From Planctomycetia bacterium (GTDB taxonomy: Bacteria; Planctomycetota; Phycisphaerae; Phycisphaerales; SM1A02), in assembly GCA_005790565.1 (NCBI GenBank), contig SXUJ01000048.1, forward strand, positions 1-38,766: a stretch of DNA of 38,766 nucleotides, given 5' to 3'. Positions 24,348 to 33,418 of this stretch are shown here, piece after piece. Each line of letters begins with the position of its first letter. Position 1 is the first letter of the stretch. The translations under genes were made by a program, and so were the position numbers. A model generated the notes under the pieces. It was not told where the DNA came from. It was given only the letters and a program-made list of their open reading frames with translations, and made no database searches.

Positions 24348-26045
24348 ATGCCCAAGCTCTATGCGATTGTTCCTGTCTACAACGAGCCTGACACTCTCGA
24401 CACATGCATGCAGCGCGTCCTCGCGCAGCAGCCATGCGGCTACGAGGTAGAGGTCGTCCTTGTCGACGACGGTTCGGACGAGCCCACGCGAGACGAGACC
24501 GAGCGCATCGCGAACTCCGCCGCTCGCGTGACGCTGATTGTGCACCCCAAGAATCGCGGCAAAGGAGCCGCGATTCGCACCGGATTTGCCGCGGTACTTC
24601 CCCATCTGCATGAAGACGACCTTGTCATCATTCATGATGCCGATGCGGAGTACGACCCCGCGGACTGGGCTGGTGTGCTCCTCCGGCAGCGAGAAACCAA
24701 AGCTGGCCTCACCCTCGGAAATCGCTGGGCCAACGGCGTTCCCGCGTCCGCGCATCGCCGCATCCATCGAATCGCGAATGGTCTCCTCACGCTCGCGAGC
24801 AATCTCACGACCGGTGTACGCGTCAGCGACATGGAATGCTGCACCAAGTTGTTCACTCGAACGGCGCTGCAAACGATCTATCCGGATCTCGACGAGGAGC
24901 GATTCGGCATCGAGCCACAAATCGTCAGTGCCGCTGCCCGCCACGGTGTCGCGATCGCGCAAGCACCGGTGTCCTATACCCCGCGCGGATTTCGAGAAGG
25001 GAAGAAGATCCGGGCGAAGGATGGCGTGCGCGTCTTTATCGTGCTTGCAAGAGAGCGAGTCCGCAGTTGGCAGCGAGTTGTTCCGAGCATGACACCCACG
25101 CGGATGGCGCTCCAACTCGTCGGTTTTCTCCTTGGCTGCGCACTCATCGCGTGGTGCGCGAGGACAGCGTTCGAAGGTGGAAATGATGGATTCGCGAAGT
25201 TGCGAGATGCAGATCCAATCCTGGTTGGCGCGCTTCTTGGCAGCACGCTCGGTTCGATCCTCGTCTCTGGAATGACCTTCTGGTCGGTCGCTCGGCCGCT
25301 GCGCCGATTCAGCATCGTTCAAATGCAGGCCGTCAACCTGATGGCCTCGTTGTTCAATTACGCGCCGGTACGGCTTGGATTGCTGCTTCGATGCGTGTTT
25401 CACTGGCGTGTCGATCGCATGCCACTGCTCGACATCGGCTCGTGGATTGCAGGAGTCGCGATCGTCACACTCGGCGCGCTCGGGGCGGCACTCGCGGCAG
25501 GGCTCATCCAAATCCCGTGTGGTCGCGCCGAACTCTCGCTCGACTGGCTTTGGTTCGCGACCTACTTTGCGTGCCTCGTCGTCGGATCTGCGCTGACGAT
25601 GCTGATCGGCCGCACTCCCCTGCTCGCGCGATTCCTCAGAGGAGGCGAGCGCGTCCTCACGAATCCGCGAGCACTCGGTGAGAGCCTTGCCTTCCGCACC
25701 ATTGACCTATCCATGTGGGCGTTGCGTATGTGGGCAGCGGCCAAGATCGTGGGCATCGAGTTACATCCCGCACAGGCCGCCTTACTCGCGGCGGTCGCGA
25801 TTCTCGCGGCAGGAAATCCACTCGGCCGCATCGGTTGGAGAGAAGGACTCGTCGCCCTTGCTGCGCCGTACATTCTGCAGAACACCGCGAGTCCGGGCGG
25901 GAACACGGGCGAGAGCCTTGAGATTCTCACAAGTCAGCTTGCGCTGCTTGAGAGCGCGGGGGAAGCCATCCTCACGATTCCACTCGGCGTGCTCGGCACG
26001 ATTTGGTGCGCCGCCCCGTGGCGCCGTGCTCGCGACTCAAAGTGA
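24348..26045 (+). CDS. Glycosyltransferase family 2 fused to a multi-TM flippase-like domain
   Basis: A 565-aa two-part protein. Residues 1 to about 235 are a dolichol-phosphate-mannose-synthase-like GT2: IVPVYNEPDTL, VVLVDDGSD, NRGKGAAIRTGF, IIHDADAEYDP and SDMECCTKLF. Residues about 250-560 hold some eight TM helices with an organisation like the UPF0104/lysylphosphatidylglycerol-synthase TM family, as in archaeal AglD. It probably charges a polyprenyl phosphate with a sugar and helps transfer or flip it, for glycan or glycolipid assembly at the envelope. It lies 63 bp after floA and converges with the YkgJ-type gene, the 3' ends overlapping by 9 bp. Sugar and acceptor unknown. Confidence 0.88.
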   Translation: MPKLYAIVPVYNEPDTLDTCMQRVLAQQPCGYEVEVVLVDDGSDEPTRDETERIANSAARVTLIVHPKNRGKGAAIRTGFAAVLPHLHEDDLVIIHDADAEYDPADWAGVLLRQRETKAGLTLGNRWANGVPASAHRRIHRIANGLLTLASNLTTGVRVSDMECCTKLFTRTALQTIYPDLDEERFGIEPQIVSAAARHGVAIAQAPVSYTPRGFREGKKIRAKDGVRVFIVLARERVRSWQRVVPSMTPTRMALQLVGFLLGCALIAWCARTAFEGGNDGFAKLRDADPILVGALLGSTLGSILVSGMTFWSVARPLRRFSIVQMQAVNLMASLFNYAPVRLGLLLRCVFHWRVDRMPLLDIGSWIAGVAIVTLGALGAALAAGLIQIPCGRAELSLDWLWFATYFACLVVGSALTMLIGRTPLLARFLRGGERVLTNPRALGESLAFRTIDLSMWALRMWAAAKIVGIELHPAQAALLAAVAILAAGNPLGRIGWREGLVALAAPYILQNTASPGGNTGESLEILTSQLALLESAGEAILTIPLGVLGTIWCAAPWRRARDSK

Positions 26046-27299
26046 CGCGCCGAGAATTCTGCGCAAACCGTCGTCGAGGCGTAAGTACTCGAGTCGCACT
26101 CGTTCACCGACCGCTCCGAGCCACGGAGCTCGACCCGCCGCTCGATCCACCCGTCCAAGCGCATCCTCCACATCGCACAGAAGCGCAATGCTTCGACCTT
26201 GACTCGCCGCGCGCGCGCGCGCGACCCACGCCGTACACGCGACATTCAGCGCGAGCGCTTGCAGCCCGCGGACCGCGGGCCAACCGTAGTAGCCCGCGCC
26301 CCACGATCGTCCCCCGAGCACCATCGCCCTCGCGTAACGCGCGAGCAGCAGGTCAATCTCATTTGCGTCAGGCGAGTCAGAAAGCGGCGCGCTCGCGGCA
26401 ATGACTTCAAACCGAACTCCGTGAAGGAATCCCTGCGCGACTCGCGGAATCTCGCCCTTGCCTCGCGAGAACTTCGAGGATCGCCAGAGTTGCGCAAGGA
26501 CAGTACGAATGCGCCCTCGCGATATGGCGTCGCTGATCTTGATGTCTTCAAGGCGCGCGAACACGCCCTGCCTGAGCAATCGCAGCTGGCGTTTCGACGC
26601 AGGCTCGACGCGAAGTTGATGCAACTCCTCCGGCAGCGCGGATGCGAGGAGTTGCAGGAGATCTTTGAACCGTGTCTCGCGCACACTCTTCAGTTGTGCG
26701 CGAGCAAGCGAAGTACAGAGCCAAGCAAATCCGTCCCAGCGATCTCGAAGCGTAATGTCCGTCCGCGAGAACCACATGTCCACCACCGACTCAATGCACG
26801 CGAGTTCACCCGACTTCGCGTGCAATCCATCCGCGAGCAGGATCGTGTCTGTCGCGCGACGAGTCTCGGGAATGTCTGCGCTCATTCGTTCGAGTTCCGC
26901 CAGATGCGTCGACAGCGCTGCGCCCTTGTTCTCACGAACACTCTGACACGCAAAGCTCAGGCCCGCGCGCGATCGCGTGGGATCCGGAACGAGGACAAAG
27001 GGAAAGAGTTGACAGGCCGTCGGTTTCTCCGCGAAACCAAACTCTGCATGAATGCGACACTTCCCGTCCTCCTGCAAGAACACGCACGCCCCATCGGCGC
27101 GCTGTCGAAGCCAAGTGCGGCCCCGGAACTCGACTGTGACAGGCTCGCCTAGCCGCTCCTCCCATTGCTGAACGCGCAACTTCTCAAGGTCTCGCGCTCG
27201 CAACTGCACCGTAAAGTCCTTGCAACAATTCCCGCACCCGTGACAGCTGTAGCGCTGTTCGCGCACCCCGAGCGTGAGAATGGGAAGTGGTCGATCCAT
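26037..27299 (-). CDS. YkgJ-family cysteine cluster protein with a long C-terminal extension
   Basis: The ATG at 27299 gives 420 aa; the frame extends to 27515 but that part is antisense to rdgB. The first ~100 residues form the YkgJ/Fe-S oxidoreductase-like zinc/iron cluster domain: CHGCGNCC (Cys19, 22, 25, 26), Cys72, GKCRIH with Cys81, and TACQLFPF with Cys96. Typical YkgJ proteins end soon after this, whereas here some 300 helical, Arg/Leu/Ala-rich residues follow that I cannot assign. The gene starts 7 bp after the rdgB stop and is surely cotranscribed with it. The metal (Zn or Fe-S) and function are unknown. Confidence 0.85.
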   Translation of the reverse strand: MDRPLPILTLGVREQRYSCHGCGNCCKDFTVQLRARDLEKLRVQQWEERLGEPVTVEFRGRTWLRQRADGACVFLQEDGKCRIHAEFGFAEKPTACQLFPFVLVPDPTRSRAGLSFACQSVRENKGAALSTHLAELERMSADIPETRRATDTILLADGLHAKSGELACIESVVDMWFSRTDITLRDRWDGFAWLCTSLARAQLKSVRETRFKDLLQLLASALPEELHQLRVEPASKRQLRLLRQGVFARLEDIKISDAISRGRIRTVLAQLWRSSKFSRGKGEIPRVAQGFLHGVRFEVIAASAPLSDSPDANEIDLLLARYARAMVLGGRSWGAGYYGWPAVRGLQALALNVACTAWVARARAASQGRSIALLCDVEDALGRVDRAAGRAPWLGAVGERVRLEYLRLDDGLRRILGASL

Positions 27300-27306
27300 G
27301 ACTGCG

Positions 27307-27930
27307 TTATGCGCGAAGGAGGAGCCCCTCGCGAAGGGACTTCGCGAGGGCCAGCAGTGCGACGCCGCGATGGCTCCGCGCGTTTTTCTCCGCCGCGGAG
27401 AGTTCGGCACTGGTGCGACCATCATGCAACACAAGCAGCGGGTCGTAGCCAAAACCGTTGCCCCCTCGGGGCGCGTGACCGACCGCGCCCTCGAAAGTTC
27501 CGCGCGCAGCGGCAAGCTCGACGCCCTCTGGAGATGCGATGCTCAACGCGCACACGAACCGCGCACTTCGCTTGGAGTCGTCAATCCCCGCGAGTGCCCT
27601 CAACAGCTTCTCGTTGTTCGCCGCATCGCGTTCCGCTCGACTCGCCCCAATCCCCGCCTAGCGCGCACTGTGAATCCCCGGCGCGCCACCGAGCGCGTCA
27701 ACTTCCAGTCCCGAATCATCCGCGAGCGCGACGCGGCCGCTCTGTTGCGCATACCAGCGCGCTTTGAGGAGCGCGTTTGCCTCGAACGACGCGCCCGTCT
27801 CCTCCGGCTCAGAAATCGCGGTCGCAAGCGCGTGCAAGGATTCGCAGGTTATCCCGAGCGGACCAAGAACTGCGCGAATCTCCTCAACCTTATGAGGATT
27901 TGAAGTTGCAATGAGCAGTGCGGTTGGCAT
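27307..27930 (-). pseudogene. rdgB: rdgB/HAM1 dITP/XTP pyrophosphatase interrupted by an in-frame TAG
   Basis: RdgB removes dITP, XTP and dXTP from the nucleotide pool. The reading frame is intact from MPTALLIATSNPHKVEEIRAV through LADDSGLEVDALGGAPGIHSAR, then meets TAG at 27660-27658 and continues in the same frame with AGIGASRAERDAANNEKLL through GGNGFGYDPLLVL and SHRGVALLAL to a TAA at 27307. In the family the next residue after SAR is Tyr (SARYAG), so a single change of TAC or TAT to TAG explains it. Without the stop it would be 207 aa, normal for the family. The cause could be a recent null mutation, a base-call error or readthrough. The gene is divergent from the DNRLRE-like gene and precedes the YkgJ-type gene by 7 bp. 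Confidence 0.88.
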
Positions 27931-27986
27931 AGCGAGAAGTTCATGTCAGAGTAGCACGCGCCCGTTGGGCACGACCACGCCTGCCT

Positions 27987-28760
27987 ATGCAATACACGCA
28001 CTCCATCGCCATGTTCGCACTGCTCGGCCTCAGCGCCTCGAATGCGTGGGGCGAGTTTGTCACCGTCTATGCAGTGCAGAGCGCGACGATTTATCAGGAA
28101 GATACGAACGCCGCGAATGGGAGTGGGCAGTATCTCTTCGCCGGAAGGACCAACCAAGGCTTTGCCCGTCGATCCCTCCTGCGCTTCGATCTAAGCGCGC
28201 TTCCAATTGACGCGCTGCTGCAGTCGGTCAGCGTGGGGATGAATGTGGCGCAAGGCAATGGCGGCATTCGCCCGATGTCTTTGCATCGCGCGACGCAGCA
28301 ATGGACAACCGGCGCGAGCGATCCTGCGGGCACAGAGTCGGTGGGTGTTGCGGCGATGATTGGAGACTGCTCATGGGCATGGGCTTCGTCGAATGGCGCA
28401 CTCGGCGGAACCCCTTGGAACGACGAGGGGGGGAGTTTCCAATCGGTTGCCAGCGCGACGAGCAGCACGACCGTCATGGGCATGCAGTCATGGACGAGCG
28501 AGACGCTCCGAGCAGATGTCGAATCCTGGCTCGCAAACCCGAACGAAAACTTTGGATGGTTCCTCCTCGGAGATGAGACCGTCGCTGGGACATCACGACG
28601 ACTGGACAGCGCGCATGCGGTCGCTGGCGGCTTCCTGCCAAGCCTTCAACTGGAGTACACGCTCGCTCCTGCTCCAAGCGCGATTGCGATGCTCGGCATC
28701 TCGCGACTTCTGATCAGGACTCGAAAGCGAACATCAGGGCAAGCGCGCACTCAGGTTTGA
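27987..28760 (+). CDS. Exported DNRLRE-like domain protein with PEP-CTERM-like tail
   Basis: A 257-aa protein with a cleavable signal (hydrophobic core IAMFALLGLSASNAWG) and a domain whose start, ATIYQEDTNAANGSGQYLFAG, and core, RSLLRFDLSALPIDALLQSVSVGMN, match the pattern of DNRLRE surface domains. The C-terminus is a short APAPS motif, a hydrophobic helix and a basic end (RTRKR), the layout of PEP-CTERM sorting tails though with PAPS instead of PEP. It is thus likely sorted by an exosortase-type system or kept at the cell surface. Its stop overlaps the 3' end of the convergent carboxylase gene by 10 bp. Ligand unknown. Confidence 0.82.
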   Translation: MQYTHSIAMFALLGLSASNAWGEFVTVYAVQSATIYQEDTNAANGSGQYLFAGRTNQGFARRSLLRFDLSALPIDALLQSVSVGMNVAQGNGGIRPMSLHRATQQWTTGASDPAGTESVGVAAMIGDCSWAWASSNGALGGTPWNDEGGSFQSVASATSSTTVMGMQSWTSETLRADVESWLANPNENFGWFLLGDETVAGTSRRLDSAHAVAGGFLPSLQLEYTLAPAPSAIAMLGISRLLIRTRKRTSGQARTQV

Positions 28761-30445
28761 ATGACGCCGGTGCGAAAGGGAGCTTCGCCCACAACCGGAC
28801 CTGCGGGGGACTCCACCGGCGCCTGCGCGGCAACGCGCAGTGCGGTGATCAGCTCGTCTCGCGTTTGATGCGGCTCGATGATCCGATCCACCCATCCTCG
28901 GCTCGCGGCGTATCGAATATCTTGTTGCTCGTTGTAACTCGCGCTGACGGCGGTGTGTAATGCCTTCCGCGTCGCGTCATCGATCTTCTCGCCGCGCTTC
29001 TCTCGCGCCGACAGATCAATCTGCAAGAGCGTGCCCGCCGCTTGCGCCGCACCCATCACCGCGAACTTCGCCCCCGGCCACGCGAGCGTGAAGAGTGGAT
29101 CAAACGCGCGACCGCACATCGCGTAGTTCCCCGCGCCATAGGAACCTCCCACGACAAGCGTGATCTTGGGAACCGCGCAATTCGCCATGGCGTTCACCAT
29201 CTTCGCTCCGGCGCGAATGATGCCGCCCTGTTCACTGTCTCGTCCAACCATAAATCCGGTGGTATCGGACACGAACAGGATCGGGAGTCGCTTCTGATTG
29301 CAATCCATGATGAAGCGCGCGGCCTTGTCGGCACTGTCGTCGTAGATGACGCCTGGCATGGACGCCGCCATCGATGGCCCCGCCTTTCCGCCTGGCATTT
29401 TCCGCTGCGTGAGTTGCTTCTGATTCGCGACAATGCCACAGGGAAACCCGCCAATGCGCGCATACGCGCAGACCATACTCATCCCATATTCCGCGCGGTA
29501 CTCGTCAAATGCCCCTTCGTCGACAATACACGCGAGCAGCGCAACCATGTCGTACTGCTGCCCAGGCTCACTCTTGAAAATGTCGTACACCTGATGCGCG
29601 GGCAATCGCGAATTGCGCATGGCAATCGGCGGAGCAGCAGCGGCGGGAGAACTGCGATTCGCCGCGATGACTTTACGGAGACGGGCGATGCAGGCTGCGT
29701 CGTCCTTCTCGCGGAAGTCAATCGTTCCAGCGATTTGCGCGTGCATCTGCGCGCCACCAAGGTCTTCGCTCGTCACCTCTTGTCCGATTGCGGCCTTCAC
29801 GAGGGCGGGACCCGCGAGGTAAAGCCCGCTCCCCTCCGTCATGAGCAAGGTGTCACACATCACCGGCAGGTATCCGCCGCCCGCCACGCAGTTACCCATG
29901 ATCGCCGCGAGTTGGGGAATGCCCTTGGCACTGATGACCGCGTTGTTGCGGAAGATGCGACCGAAGTCGTCCGTGTCAGGAAAGATGTCTTCCTGCAAAG
30001 GCAGAAAAACTCCAGCGCTGTCCACTAAGTAGAGCAGCGGAAGTCGCGCGCGTTCGGCAATGGTCTGTGCGCGAATAACTTTCTTACAAGTCATTGGAAA
30101 GAACGCGCCAGCTTTCACGGTCGCGTCGTTTGCGACAATCATCGACAATCGCCCGTCCACCTTCGCGATCACCGTCAAGACTCCAGCCGCAGGCGCGCCT
30201 CCATACTCCGCATACATTTTTCGCGCGACAAACAGTCCGCACTCGAAGAGTTCCGAGTCCGCATCCACGAGTTGTGCAATGCGTTCGCGTGCCGTGAGGC
30301 GACCATTCGCATGTTGCCGCTGAATGCCACTCGCCCCTCCACCCTGCACGAGGGTGGCCGCTTCCGCTAGGTACTCCACCGTTGCAGCCCCAAGAGGCGT
30401 GGAAGGCGGGGTGAAGGAGGGAGGCGGATTGCGGGACAACGACAT
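28751..30445 (-). CDS. Acyl-CoA carboxylase carboxyltransferase (beta) subunit, MccB/PccB-like
   Basis: Transfers CO2 from carboxybiotin to an acyl-CoA. The 564-aa protein has the two crotonase-fold halves: [30 protein letters not shown] and [15 protein letters not shown] in the first; [31 protein letters not shown] and [16 protein letters not shown] in the second. [12 protein letters not shown] is close to the methylcrotonyl-CoA carboxylase form, but propionyl-, acyl- or geranyl-CoA cannot be excluded. No biotin carboxylase/carrier subunit is encoded nearby. No strong Shine-Dalgarno precedes the ATG at 30445. It is divergent from rpsO. Confidence 0.93.
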   Translation of the reverse strand: MSLSRNPPPSFTPPSTPLGAATVEYLAEAATLVQGGGASGIQRQHANGRLTARERIAQLVDADSELFECGLFVARKMYAEYGGAPAAGVLTVIAKVDGRLSMIVANDATVKAGAFFPMTCKKVIRAQTIAERARLPLLYLVDSAGVFLPLQEDIFPDTDDFGRIFRNNAVISAKGIPQLAAIMGNCVAGGGYLPVMCDTLLMTEGSGLYLAGPALVKAAIGQEVTSEDLGGAQMHAQIAGTIDFREKDDAACIARLRKVIAANRSSPAAAAPPIAMRNSRLPAHQVYDIFKSEPGQQYDMVALLACIVDEGAFDEYRAEYGMSMVCAYARIGGFPCGIVANQKQLTQRKMPGGKAGPSMAASMPGVIYDDSADKAARFIMDCNQKRLPILFVSDTTGFMVGRDSEQGGIIRAGAKMVNAMANCAVPKITLVVGGSYGAGNYAMCGRAFDPLFTLAWPGAKFAVMGAAQAAGTLLQIDLSAREKRGEKIDDATRKALHTAVSASYNEQQDIRYAASRGWVDRIIEPHQTRDELITALRVAAQAPVESPAGPVVGEAPFRTGVIQT

Positions 30446-30570
30446 GGGGAGTGCGAGCCTTCGGTTGGGTGCGCCACGCGGTGTGGGGCAAGAAAACGCG
30501 TTGGCAGAATAACTGCAGGGGGTATCTCAATCCGGAAACTTGCGCCGAACGCGAGAAACCGCGGAAGTGC

Positions 30571-30599
30571 TTGCAAGCAGGCGGCGGAATCACTATCCT
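30571..30599 (+). promoter_or_regulatory. Candidate promoter of rpsO
   Basis: TTGCAA (30571-30576) and TATCCT (30594-30599) are spaced exactly 17 bp, with 4/6 matches each to the housekeeping consensus. The start of transcription would fall near 30606, leaving a leader of about 50 nt that contains the hairpin at 30630-30647. Confidence 0.5.
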
Positions 30600-30622
30600 C
30601 CTCGATTCGCAACCACGAGCAC

Positions 30623-30647
30623 AGGAGCCGACGGCGGGATTGCCGTC
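30623..30647 (+). promoter_or_regulatory. rpsO leader: Shine-Dalgarno followed by a hairpin, possible S15 autoregulatory site
   Basis: The only good ribosome binding sequence, AGGAG (30623-30627), is 31 nt before the rpsO ATG, too far to work directly. A perfect 6-bp stem GACGGC/GCCGTC with a GGGATT loop (30630-30647) lies between them and would bring the effective spacing to about 13 nt when folded. S15 is known to repress its own mRNA through structured leaders in several phyla; that this one does so is inference. Confidence 0.45.
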
Positions 30648-30658
30648 CATACCAGTCC

Positions 30659-30928
30659 ATGACCATCTCAGCAGCAAAAAAGTCCGACACCATCAAGACG
30701 AGCGCACGACACGGCAAGGACACCGGTTCACCGGAAGTCCAAGTGTCGATTCTGACCGAACGGATCACCGCCCTTCAAGACCACTTCCGCACCAACGCGA
30801 AGGATCATGCCTCGCGTCGTGGATTGCTCCTGATGGTGGGCCAGCGCAATCGCCTTCTCAAGTATCTCGCGCGCACTGATCGCACGGTCTACCAAGACCT
30901 TATCAAGCGACTCGGTCTGCGCAAGTAA
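30659..30928 (+). CDS. rpsO: 30S ribosomal protein S15
   Basis: Primary-binding protein of the 30S platform that contacts 16S rRNA helices 20-22 and bridge B4. The 89-aa product has the full family pattern: [21 protein letters not shown], then [28 protein letters not shown] and the end LIKRLGLRK. Length is exactly as usual. It is followed by pnp on the same strand, the conserved rpsO-pnp order in which the two are often cotranscribed and the transcript cut by RNases. The upstream leader is described separately. Confidence 0.98.
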   Translation: MTISAAKKSDTIKTSARHGKDTGSPEVQVSILTERITALQDHFRTNAKDHASRRGLLLMVGQRNRLLKYLARTDRTVYQDLIKRLGLRK

Positions 30929-31097
30929 TCGCGTTCTTCGTCACGCGCCGCAGATTGATGTACGGGCGGCAGTAGGCATCGAACAGATTACGGGTGCTTG
31001 GTAGGGAGCCGCGAACTCGCGCCCTTCCGCAATCACTTGTTTCCCACCTGTTCTGTGCCTGCTTCCGTCCCGACGCGGCGCATCGTGCGTGAGTGAA

Positions 31098-31114
31098 TTG
31101 ATCCGTCTGATCAA
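31098..31114 (+). repeat. Perfect inverted repeat in the rpsO-pnp intergenic region
   Basis: TTGATC and GATCAA flank a CGTCT loop about 75 nt upstream of pnp, within a 260-bp gap that contains no gene. In the well-studied case this gap carries RNase III processing hairpins that control pnp; here the stem is short (6 bp), so the comparison is only suggestive. Confidence 0.45.
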
Positions 31115-31188
31115 CTTCATGTGAATCGCGCCCGAGCCACTTCACTCCATTGCTCCCCGGAATGGGAAGCAGGAAGCTCAGTTCATTT

Positions 31189-33351
31189 ATGCCAGTCACA
31201 ATCGTTGAAAAGCTCATCGGCGGGCGCACGCTCCGCCTTGAAACCGGCCGCGTCGCGAAACTCGCGCACGGATCCGTGCTCGCCACCTACGCCGACACCG
31301 TCGTCCTCGCCACCGCCGTGCGCGCGAACCCGCGCTTGGGTATCGACTTCTTTCCGCTCACCTGCGACTATCGCGAGAAGACTCCCGCAGCCGGCAAGTA
31401 CCCCGGCGGATTCCGGAAGCGAGAGGGACAGCCTTCAGAGAAGGAAGTCCTCACGATGAGAATGATGGATCGTCCGATTCGCCCGCTCTTCCCAGAGGGG
31501 TTCCTCGACGAGATCCAACTGCAGTCGATGGTCTTCAGCCACGACGGGCAAAACGACGCCGATGTGATTGCGTGCACCGCTGCCGCTGCCGCACTCCACC
31601 TCACCGACGCGCCATTCTTGGGCCCGGTCGCGACTGTTCGCGTCGGCCGCATCATCACAGAGACCGGCGAAGCCTTCGTCCTGAATCCAACCCAAGCGCA
31701 GATGGACTACTCGGATCTCGACCTTGTGCTCTCTGGGCACAAGGACGGCATCAACATGATCGAAGTCGGCGCGGCCGAAGTGCAGGAAGCGACCATGCTT
31801 CGCGCCATCAACTTCGGATACGAGGAAGGCATCAAGCCAATTCTAGAACTCATGGAAGAACTGCGCACGAAGTCGGGCGCGCCCGCCAAGCGGATGGGCG
31901 AATTGCAACTCCCCGCGGAAGAGGTTACGGCACTCGTCACTGCCAAGGCCTACGACCGAATGATCGAAGCGCGCAAGATTCACGGCAAGGCCGAGCGCAA
32001 CGCTGCGGTTGCGGCCCTGCGCGACGAGTTGCTTAAGACGCACTTCTCGATCGCGGAAGGATTGACCTACAGCGAGCATGTGAAGGCGGAGAAGCGACAG
32101 CGACAGGCAAAGGAAGCCTTCCAGAAGCTCGAGAAAAAGGTGACGCACAAACTCGTCTCGCAGTACGGCATCCGCGCGGATGGTCGTGGGCTCGATGAGA
32201 TTCGACCGCTCGACATGTCGACAGCGCTCTTCCCCCGCGCGCACGGATCGGCGTTTTTCCAACGAGGCGAAACGCAGAGCCTCGTGACCTGCACCCTCGG
32301 GACGAAGAAGGATGAGCAGATCATCGATGGACTGCTCGCCGAGTACGCCAAGAAGTTTTACCTGCACTACAACTTCCCCCCCTTCTGCACGGGCGAAGCA
32401 GGCCGCATCGCGGGACCTGGCCGACGCGAAGTCGGGCACGGCGCGCTCGCGGAGCGATCGCTCTTGGGAATTCTCCCCTCGCCTGAGGATTTCCCCTACA
32501 CGATTCGTGTCGTCAGCGACATCACGGAGTCGAATGGATCCTCGAGTATGGCCAGCGTCTGCGGTGGGTGCCTCGCACTCATGGATGCGGGCGTCCCCAT
32601 CAAGGGTACTTGCGCGGGAATCTCCGTCGGTCGTTTCACCGACACCGATGGCAAAGTCACCCACGTCACGGACATCATCGGCGAGGAAGACTTCTTCGGC
32701 GAGATGGACTTCAAGGTCTCCGGCACGCGCGAGGGCATTACGGGCATTCAGCTTGACCTCAAGGCTCGCGGGCTTTCGGTCAAGGAGATCGAAACGATCT
32801 TCGCGCAAGCGCTCCGTGGTCGTTTGAGCATCATCACCCTGATGGAAGGCTGCATCGCGGCGCCCCGCGCCGACATTTCGCCACTCGCCCCCCGCATCAC
32901 CATCGTGAAGATCGATCCAGAGAAGATCGGCAAGCTCATTGGGCCTGGCGGCAAGACGATTCGTGGCATTCAGGAGTCGACGGGCGCGCAAATCGACATC
33001 GAAGAAGACGGAACCGTCTTCATCGCGTGCTCGAACGCCGAGTCAGCGTTGCGCGCGAAGGCGGCGGTCGAAGCTCTCGGCGCGGAAATCCGCGTCGGCG
33101 CCGTCTACACTGGGAAAGTCGTCGCGATCAAGGAGTTCGGATGCTTCGTCGAACTCGCGCCGGGAACCGATGGCATGTGCCATGTATCTGAACTTGCCGA
33201 TGGCTTTGTGAAGAATGTGGGCGAGGTTGTGAAGCTCGGCGACTCCATCACTGTGAAAGTCGTGCAAGTCGACGAGAACGGCCGCATCAAACTTTCTCGC
33301 AAGGCGATCCTCCGCGAGCAGAAGGCCGAAACCGCTCCCGCCGGAACCTAA
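31189..33351 (+). CDS. pnp: Polyribonucleotide nucleotidyltransferase (PNPase)
   Basis: Phosphorolytic 3'-5' exoribonuclease and degradosome partner. The ATG at 31189 gives 720 aa beginning MPVTIVEKLIGGRTLRLETG, which lines up with the family start; in-frame ATGs at 31162 and 31150 are less likely. Domains in order are RNase PH 1 (FFPLTCDYREKTPAAGKYPG, MMDRPIRPLFPEGF), the helical linker, RNase PH 2 (GSAFFQRGETQSLVTCTLG, DITESNGSSSMASVCG with the active-site region), KH (KIGKLIGPGGKTIRGIQ) and S1 (GAVYTGKVVAIKEFGCFVEL to IKLSRKAI). Complete, ending at a strong terminator. Confidence 0.98.
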   Translation: MPVTIVEKLIGGRTLRLETGRVAKLAHGSVLATYADTVVLATAVRANPRLGIDFFPLTCDYREKTPAAGKYPGGFRKREGQPSEKEVLTMRMMDRPIRPLFPEGFLDEIQLQSMVFSHDGQNDADVIACTAAAAALHLTDAPFLGPVATVRVGRIITETGEAFVLNPTQAQMDYSDLDLVLSGHKDGINMIEVGAAEVQEATMLRAINFGYEEGIKPILELMEELRTKSGAPAKRMGELQLPAEEVTALVTAKAYDRMIEARKIHGKAERNAAVAALRDELLKTHFSIAEGLTYSEHVKAEKRQRQAKEAFQKLEKKVTHKLVSQYGIRADGRGLDEIRPLDMSTALFPRAHGSAFFQRGETQSLVTCTLGTKKDEQIIDGLLAEYAKKFYLHYNFPPFCTGEAGRIAGPGRREVGHGALAERSLLGILPSPEDFPYTIRVVSDITESNGSSSMASVCGGCLALMDAGVPIKGTCAGISVGRFTDTDGKVTHVTDIIGEEDFFGEMDFKVSGTREGITGIQLDLKARGLSVKEIETIFAQALRGRLSIITLMEGCIAAPRADISPLAPRITIVKIDPEKIGKLIGPGGKTIRGIQESTGAQIDIEEDGTVFIACSNAESALRAKAAVEALGAEIRVGAVYTGKVVAIKEFGCFVELAPGTDGMCHVSELADGFVKNVGEVVKLGDSITVKVVQVDENGRIKLSRKAILREQKAETAPAGT

Positions 33352-33418
33352 AGCCCGTTCTCGACGATTCTTCCGGTTCTCGGGATGGCGTCGAATCGGC
33401 AATAAGTGCACCCCCCTT

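Noticed and set aside
24195-25511. 438-codon minus-strand open frame antisense to the GT2-flippase gene
   Set aside because: The plus-strand protein has clear GT2 motifs and TM helices; the antisense product has no recognisable fold and no ribosome site.
27658-27660. Genome-wide recoding of TAG as Tyr
   Set aside because: Other genes here end naturally in TAG (7467 anti-sigma, 34882 histidine kinase), so TAG is a stop in this organism.
31843-32991. 382-codon minus-strand open frame inside pnp
   Set aside because: It is antisense to conserved PNPase domains with no independent support.
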